Below, piece after piece: positions 58,637 to 64,000 of a stretch of DNA of 64,000 nucleotides. Location of the stretch: the NCBI GenBank assembly GCA_963791315.1, contig CAWBRQ010000008.1:78965-142964 (forward strand). The letters are read 5' to 3'. Within the stretch, counting starts at the first letter, position 1, and each line of letters starts with the position of its first letter. Below the pieces are notes generated by a model. That model worked only from the letters and a program-made list of their open reading frames with translations. It made no database searches and was not told the origin of the DNA. The position numbers and the translations under genes were made by a program. This stretch comes from JACCZX01 sp963791315. Lineage in GTDB: Bacteria > Pseudomonadota > Gammaproteobacteria > Burkholderiales > Burkholderiaceae_F.

Positions 58637-58640
58637 GATG
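58606..58640. repeat. 35-base direct repeat, copy 2
   Basis: Exact copy of 56201-56235, about 2.4 kb away, same orientation. Recombination between the two would delete the deacetylase and one glycosyltransferase gene. Confidence 0.95.
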
Positions 58641-59590
58641 CAGCAGCGCGCTCGCGAACTGCGCGGGACCGCGACGCGTTCGTTTCGGCTCGAGCAACAA
58701 AGCGCGAGGTCAAGATGGCAAGGTCGTCGCGACGGTACGTCGAAAACAGCGGATCGACGCGTAGTCGCTCAAGGTCATGAAGCGCACGCGGGTCCGGCAC
58801 CGAGCAGTCCTCGACAATTTGAAACCCGGCACGCTGCACCAGATGCAGATAGTCGCTGTGCCTCAAGCGATTCTGATAGTCGAGCGGGTTAATCGCGAAC
58901 CAGCGCCAGCGCGATTCGGAGTATCGAAGGAAATTGACTCTGCTTAGCCGCGCGTCGACATGCGACCAGTGATCCGAATTGTCGACGATATGACACGTGC
59001 CGCCGTCTGCGTTCAGTACGCGACGCAATTCAGTGAAGATGCGCGCGAGAGTCACCGGCGGAATGTGCTCGAACACTGCGCGCGATATCGCGATGTCGAT
59101 CGAGCCGTCGTCCAGTGCAAGCGCGGTCGCATCGGCCGGCGCCAGATAGACCAACCTGAAATGTTCGAGCAACTCTGCGAGCGGCGCGTTAGCCGAACAA
59201 TCAAGCGTCGCCCGCACATGAGCGGCATCGACGCCGAGCCGTGCCGCGATCACATCCGCCCGCTCGCGCAATTTGCCGGCAATTCCGCGCAACAATTGAA
59301 CATCGAGTAAACGCTGCGTATCGACCAGGTAGACGCGATGAGCGCCCGCAAGCCGCATCATCAGAGGAATGATCGGCCACCAACCGCTGCCCACTTCGAG
59401 CACCACACGTCCCGCGCGGATGCAGGCCGGCGCGGTCGAGCATGGCGATGATCTCGAACGCATTGTCGAAAGTCAGGCCGTCAAGCTGCACCGGATATGG
59501 GACGAACTTGCGTTTGATCGTGCGCAGCCACGTACTGCCGGGCAGCAAGGCAAATGCAGAACTGCGCAAAAACTTCAGCTGCCACCGCAT
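58633..59590 (-). CDS. SAM-dependent methyltransferase (one frame break)
   Basis: About 318 aa. ATG 59590 starts MRWQLKFLRSSAFALLPGST and FEIIAMLDRAGLHPRG. A shift near 59415 joins it to GRVVLEVGSGWWPIIPLMM (motif I), HRVYLVDTQRLLDVQLLRG, DATALALDDGSIDIAISRAV, FEHIPPVTLARIFTELRRVL and GGTCHIVDNSDHWSHVD. Family: methyltransferases with a DNSDHWSH motif found in polysaccharide clusters. Acceptor unknown. Its stop overlaps the ATG of the glycosyltransferase fragment. Confidence 0.72.
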
Positions 59591-59695
59591 CTCAGCAGAT
59601 GGTTCTAGTCCAGAACTTCGGCACGCATCTGCCTCGAATGTTCGTTAAACACGGGCCGACCGCAGGACTCATGGTATTGCTGCGTTCAGGCCACT

Positions 59696-59725
59696 TTAAG
59701 CAATGATGGCAACGATGCCGCACAT
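59696..59725 (-). pseudogene. Scar of a class-II amidotransferase (asparagine-synthase) gene
   Basis: ATG 59725 begins 8 bases after the glycosyltransferase stop and encodes MCGIVAIIA, then TAA. M-C-G-I is the start of glutamine-dependent asparagine synthetases, in which Cys2 is the glutaminase nucleophile. In XrtA loci an amidotransferase gene often follows this glycosyltransferase, so only its first nine codons seem to remain. Too short to be a working gene. Confidence 0.55.
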
Positions 59726-59732
59726 GAACGAT

Positions 59733-60939
59733 TCAGCTTTCCGCCGAGGGCAAGTTGGATACCGAACGCGCCGCTGCACGACGGCTCGCCCGAAGCTCGG
59801 CGAGATACAACTCGTGGTAGCTGTCCACCATGCGGTCAAGGCTAAAGCTCTTTTCGACCCGATTGCGGCCAGCGCGACCATGTTGCCGTGCCAACGCGGG
59901 ATTCTCGAAGTAGCTCATGATCGCTTGCATCAGAGCGACCGGGTCGGCAGCGGGCACCATTCGGCCGGTAATCTCATCTTCCACCAGTTCCGCATTGCCG
60001 CCGACGCGGGTGGCAACTACCGGAAGAGCACAGGCCATTGCTTCGAGAATCGTGTTGGAAATGCCCTTCGCCGAGCGATGGCAGCACGAAGCAGTCAAGG
60101 CCGCGCATGATTTCCGGAATGTCGCTGCGCTCGCCGGCGAACCACGCCAGTTCACCGCACGCCACCGTCGTTCCAGAATGCGCTCGGCCTCGGCACGCAG
60201 CACGCCTTCGCCGACGATCACCAGCCGCATTCGATCTCGCGCAGACGGATTCATTCGGAGCGCCGCACAAACGCGCGCGCCAGCGTGCTTTGATCCTTCA
60301 CATGATCCATGCGACCCACGGTGCCGACCAGCCAGTGGGCGGGACTGCGGAACGGGCAGTCATCGATTGCCGAGGTGTGCGTCCACGACTGGATGGAATC
60401 GATGCTGAATCGACCCCGTTGTAGAGCTGCACGATACGGTCGGCCGCGATACCGACACGATTCCGTAAATAACGCTCGAGATCCTGCGACAGAGCAACAT
60501 AACGCGACACGAAGGGACTGTAGGCCCGGCGCACCCATTGATAACGGCGCCGCGCGCCGTCGGGGTCGATAAAGTTGCGCCCGTGTTCGCCGTGTATGCG
60601 CGCCGGGATGCCAGCTGCCCACGCCGGCACGACGGCCTCCAGCGCTGCCAGGTTGCGAGTGTGGACCACTGCCGGCTGCAGTTCTCGAAACATTCGCACT
60701 AGACGCGGGTAGAGCTTCCAAAGGTGGCCCGGAGATTTGTGCAGCGACAGGTACTGCACGTCTTGCCGCTGCACACGCTGTGTGAAAGCGGGAGAGACTT
60801 CGGTCAAGGACAGGACAGCGTGCCGCCAGCTTGACTCCGGCAATCGATTAATCAAGTTGACAACGCCGTTTTCTAGCCCGCCAATGTCGAAGCGATACAC
60901 GACATGCGCAATTAACAGTTGACGGTTTGGGACGGTCAT
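59733..60939 (-). pseudogene. XrtA/PEP-CTERM system glycosyltransferase, TIGR03088-type (four frame breaks)
   Basis: About 401 aa when joined. ATG 60939: LLIAHVVYRFDIGGLENGVV, HAVLSLTEVSPAFTQRVQRQ, VVHTRNLAALEAVVPAWAAG, RIHGEHGRNFIDPDGARRRY, typical of the exosortase-associated group-1 glycosyltransferase. Breaks lie near 60405 (after QLYNGVD), 60260, 60180 and 60080. The other segments read GTVGRMDHVKDQSTLARAFV, RMRLVIVGEGVLRAEAERIL, ELAWFAGERSDIPEIMRGLD and ISNTILEAMACALPVVATRV. Each shift is one base and conservation resumes immediately. The gene overlaps the exosortase stop by 4 bases (ATGA), so the two were co-translated. Confidence 0.78.
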
Positions 60940-62452
60940 CGCTTGGCCGTCGTCTCTAGCGCGTTATCAATCGGGCCCGACATCGCTTCGGCAAATGCGC
61001 TCAACCTGCGCGCGCCCGCACCAACATCGTCACCGACCCGCGTGTAGACCGCGACCCAGGCTGCGGTATCAGACGCGCCGGTCAGCCGCTGCACTGCGAG
61101 CTCGACCTTCGCGCGAACGTCGCTGCTGGTGGTGTGGCCGGCAAGCCAATACCAGTGCCAGATCAGGAATTGTTCGCTCGTGCCGCGTACAAGCGCTGTT
61201 CTTATCGGCGTCTTCTCGCCGTTCAAGCGAACCTCGAGGCTTCCACTTTCAACGAGCCGCCAGCGTTTGCGTTCAGTGCTAACAATCTGGTTCTGCATGT
61301 TGACAAGCTCGGAGCCCTGCTTCTGGTCGCGGTACACGCCAAGATAAACACCGACGATGCCTTCGCCACGGGCAAAGGCTTGAACGTCCACGGCGCTGGG
61401 TGCGACAAGTTCCGGCGCCCAATCGTCGGCCGCAACTGGAGCGATTTGCCAACCGCCGCGCGGGGCAATCGCTTCAATCCGGATCGGGCGCACGTCAACT
61501 CGGGACTCGAGCCGCCCAGCCGCGACGGGCCACGCTGCAACCGTCAGCAGACTTGCCGTCAGCACGGCAAAGATCGCAAAGAAGGAACCTGGCTGTGCGC
61601 GGCTCCGCGGAGCCCGCGACAAGGTTGAATCACCTTCCCTGTCGCGCCAGCGCATCGCGATAGAAAACAAGCCGAACATGGCCGCACCGAAGATCAACCA
61701 GCCGAAGAGATTATGGTCGATGATGCCTGTACCAATCCGGTTGTTCGAGAGATGTCCCATTAGAACGATCGCATACGCACGCAGCCAGTTGCTAACAAGC
61801 GCCACGGCAAGTGCCAAGCAAACAAAGACAACGCGCTTTGTCCACGTGCGATAGTGAAGCCACGCAAAGATACAGCCGACCATGAATGCCGCGATCAAAT
61901 AGCGCACACCCGAGCACGCTTCGACCACCGACCAGGCGCCACTTGGAAGAACAAAGTAGTTGCCCTCTCGATAGACCGGGATTCCAGTCACGCGCAGTGC
62001 CCCAACCGTGACGTCAGCAGTCCACTCCATCAGGATCGGCAACAAGCCTTCTCCGAAAGGCACCGCGAAAAACAGGAACCCCAAAGGGAAAGCCAATTGG
62101 CGCGCCCAGGTCCGGCCGAACACCGTTAGCACGGTTGCGACAACCAAGCCGATAGCGGCAAACTGAGTGACGACGGCGACACTGGCGAGTTCACCCAGCA
62201 GCCATACGAAGCCGATCGCGGCAATGACCACGAGCCCCAGCCAGAACGGACTCAGTGGCACAGAAGCGAGCGCGGCAGATTCTCGCCATGCCATCCATAC
62301 TGCCACCGGTATCACGAGATAGCAGTGGCCATAGGCAGAAGATTGCTTCCAGATCTCGACCATCGATCGGGTCGTCGGCCAGAGCACGGTCAAGATCGAA
62401 ACAACTACCAAACTGCAAAGAGCAGCGTGACCAGGATGCGCTCCTTCGTCAC
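60936..62452 (-). CDS. xrtA: Exosortase A with C-terminal EpsI-like domain
   Basis: Membrane cysteine protease/transpeptidase that cleaves PEP-CTERM tails at the PEP motif. The reading frame from TTG 62411 gives 491 aa with catalytic Cys166 (VVEACSGVRYL), Arg211 (SNWLRAYAIVL) and His233 (GIIDHNLFGWLIF) inside eight or so helices. About 230 C-terminal residues form an EpsI-like periplasmic domain (GGWQIAPVAADDWAPELV, VGVYLGVYRDQKQGSELVNM). Upstream, GTG 62452 encodes MTKERILVTLLFAVW, an extra helix start, which meets this frame after one base lost near 62411; I take GTG 62452 as the true start. Shares a 4-base overlap with the downstream glycosyltransferase. Confidence 0.9.
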
Positions 62453-62486
62453 CAGGGCTTGCTCGGTCTGCGTAGCTGGCCGCGCG

Positions 62487-63728
62487 TTAGCGTGCATTTA
62501 GATTTTCAATGGCAACTTCGGCACCGCCGCATGGGTCCGGCTTGAGCAATTTCTGGAACGCCGATAGATTGCGCTCCCAACAGTAATCGGCCACGATCCG
62601 CGCACGGGCGCGCTGTCCCATCGGTTGGCCTACTTCGGGCCGCATCACCATCAACAACTTTCGGCAAAATTCTTCGGAATCGACGGCCGTCTCGAAGTCG
62701 ATGCCGGGCACTGCCGTCACTCCGCTCGCCGCCGCAGACGACGCGACCACCGGTTTCGCCATGGCCATCGCTTCGAGGATTTTGTTCTGTATCCCGCGCG
62801 CCACGCGCAGCGGAGCGACCACTGCGGCCGCATGTTGGAGATACGGCCGCACGTCGGGCACTTTGCCGGTGACGATGACGCGTGAGTCCGTCGCGAGCGC
62901 GCTGACGGTCTTCGCCGGATTCATGCCGACGATATAAAAGCGGGCATCGGGTCTTTGCTGCGCAACTGCTGGTAGCACTTCGCGCGCGAACCAATAAACC
63001 GCGTCGATGTTTGGCCAGTAGTCCATCGCGCCGGTAAAGACGATCGGCGCCTCGTTCGCGGCGTACGGCGACGAATAATCATCGTTGGGTGCGAAATAGC
63101 TCGTATCGACACCGTTTTCGATCACCTCCAAGCGGCTACCGAACTCCGGTGCCAGGCGTGTGAACAAGTCGGCCTCACTGCGCGTCACGAACACAGTTGC
63201 TGCCGCACGCTCTGCCGCGTTGCGCTCCACCGCCAGCAACTTTTCGCCCTCACGCCGGTATATGAATGAAGAAGGCCAGGCGTGTCGTTCGGAATACTGC
63301 GTCCATTTGGCCGAATCGACGTCGACCAGATCGAGCACCACTCGTAGGTTTGGTAGCCGCTCGACGTACTGCGCCATCGCGGATGAAAAAACCACGGCTG
63401 TACGGATACGGTTTTCGACAATTGTCCTTTCGACCCAACGGCGCAATTCAACGCTGCGGTAATACGGCAACGTAAGCGGCTCACCGGTTAAAAAGCCCGC
63501 GATGCTTCGCAATTTTGCCGACCGCCGATCCAACGTCACAACGCAGTGCGAAGCACAAAGTTCATCGAGCGCATGCACGTAGTCGGCGTCAGCAGGGTTA
63601 TCAATGAACGTTCCCAGATGCACGCGATAGCGCGCCGCAAGGTAACGCAACAGGTGATGCGACCGGATCTTGTCACCCTTATTCGGCGGAAAAGGAATGC
63701 GGTGCACGAGAAACAGAATGGGCTCCAT
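62487..63728 (-). CDS. XrtA/PEP-CTERM system glycosyltransferase, TIGR03087-type
   Basis: 413 aa from ATG 63728. Start ILFLVHRIPFPPNKGDKIRS is the signature of the family found next to exosortase A. Also RYRVHLGTFIDNPADADYVH, VVLDLVDVDSAKWTQYSERH, VIENGVDTSYFAPNDDYSSP, VFTGAMDYWPNIDAVYWFAR and PLRVARGIQNKILEAMAMAK (donor site). GT-B family 4. Probably adds an early sugar to the exopolysaccharide repeat. Sits 35 bases upstream of the xrtA start in the transcript, so a single operon with FemAB upstream. Confidence 0.9.
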   Translation of the reverse strand: MEPILFLVHRIPFPPNKGDKIRSHHLLRYLAARYRVHLGTFIDNPADADYVHALDELCASHCVVTLDRRSAKLRSIAGFLTGEPLTLPYYRSVELRRWVERTIVENRIRTAVVFSSAMAQYVERLPNLRVVLDLVDVDSAKWTQYSERHAWPSSFIYRREGEKLLAVERNAAERAAATVFVTRSEADLFTRLAPEFGSRLEVIENGVDTSYFAPNDDYSSPYAANEAPIVFTGAMDYWPNIDAVYWFAREVLPAVAQQRPDARFYIVGMNPAKTVSALATDSRVIVTGKVPDVRPYLQHAAAVVAPLRVARGIQNKILEAMAMAKPVVASSAAASGVTAVPGIDFETAVDSEEFCRKLLMVMRPEVGQPMGQRARARIVADYCWERNLSAFQKLLKPDPCGGAEVAIENLNAR

Positions 63729-63740
63729 TGCGCGCTCGCT

Positions 63741-64000
63741 CTATCCGAGGTTGCGAACAATGGAAGGCCAGAGCGTATTTACCATCGGCCGGTGCAGGCG
63801 ACGCCACAATCTGAGCAAGGCCCGGTACTTGGGATTTGACGGATCGTTCCGCAGCACGAAATGGCTTTTCAGAAGTTCGTATTCGTAGTGCAAGGGTTGC
63901 GGCTCAAAGCCCCAGCATTGCTTAAACAAATGACGCTCACGCCGCACGGTCGCCCTGTACGAGCGGTCGGTCCGTAAACAGCCAAGCGCCAGATGCGTCA
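63741..64000 (-). CDS. FemAB family protein, XrtA-associated (C-terminal part only)
   Basis: Runs off the window edge. The readable C-terminus FKQCWGFEPQPLHYEYELLK, then NPKYRALLRLWRRLHRPMVN and IVRNLG, matches the conserved end of exosortase A-associated FemAB proteins. Upstream, RSYRATVRRERHLF may be disturbed by a frame break at about 63950. Its gene ends 13 bases before the TIGR03087-type glycosyltransferase start, so it probably heads the operon. A second, divergent FemAB lies at 36701-37813. Confidence 0.75.
   Translation of the reverse strand, partial: THLALGCLRTDRSYRATVRRERHLFKQCWGFEPQPLHYEYELLKSHFVLRNDPSNPKYRALLRLWRRLHRPMVNTLWPSIVRNLG

Overview
The window looks like a chromosomal segment of a GC-rich Betaproteobacterium, most likely Burkholderiales or a close relative (inferred from the uvrB/tyrB divergon, a PHA phasin, a Marinobacter-type fatty acyl-CoA reductase and an exosortase A (XrtA)/PEP-CTERM system). 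I worked from the sequence only, so family names rest on recognised motifs and remembered family sequences, not on database searches.

Layout. 1-7.0 kb: four tandem paralogous Tat-exported family-5 solute-binding proteins, the third and fourth frame-broken. 7.0-13.4 kb: lipase-like hydrolase, fatty acyl-CoA reductase, phasin, TetR regulator, a helical-repeat protein, a DUF924 protein and a low-molecular-weight phosphotyrosine phosphatase. 13.5-17.2 kb: uvrB and an aromatic aminotransferase (divergent), then tRNA-Asn. 17.3-22.0 kb: an island of five PEP-CTERM proteins. Four of them have a sigma-54-type -24/-12 element 34-57 bases upstream of the start codon. 22.0-34.3 kb: surface-sugar genes (parallel beta-helix protein, CDP-glucose pathway rfbF/rfbG, PIG-L deacetylase, 3,5-epimerase, SAF-domain oxidoreductase, FAD protein, glycosyltransferase, flippase). 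34.3-42.5 kb: an unusual group of exported proteins: two fibronectin-III lipoprotein paralogs, one with an enormous proline-encoding repeat, and several Tat-signal proteins of unclear role, interleaved with a FemAB-like protein and a methyltransferase. 42.6-64 kb: the XrtA exopolysaccharide locus: PLP decarboxylase, heparinase-like protein, ATP-grasp enzyme, asparagine-synthase-like enzyme, O-glycosylation ligase, methyltransferases, glycosyltransferases, polysaccharide deacetylase, XrtA fused to an EpsI-like domain, and the C-terminus of a second FemAB protein at the edge.

Working together: the right-hand locus would build and export an exopolysaccharide and process PEP-CTERM proteins, whose genes lie about 40 kb to the left and appear to be under sigma-54 control.

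Caveat: about two dozen single-base frame breaks interrupt otherwise well conserved genes. Many may be consensus errors of the assembly rather than real mutations. I give the whole gene span and place each break approximately. Two genuine-looking scars (the first nine codons of a class-II amidotransferase, and a duplicated 5' end of a glycosyltransferase) suggest the XrtA locus has also been rearranged.
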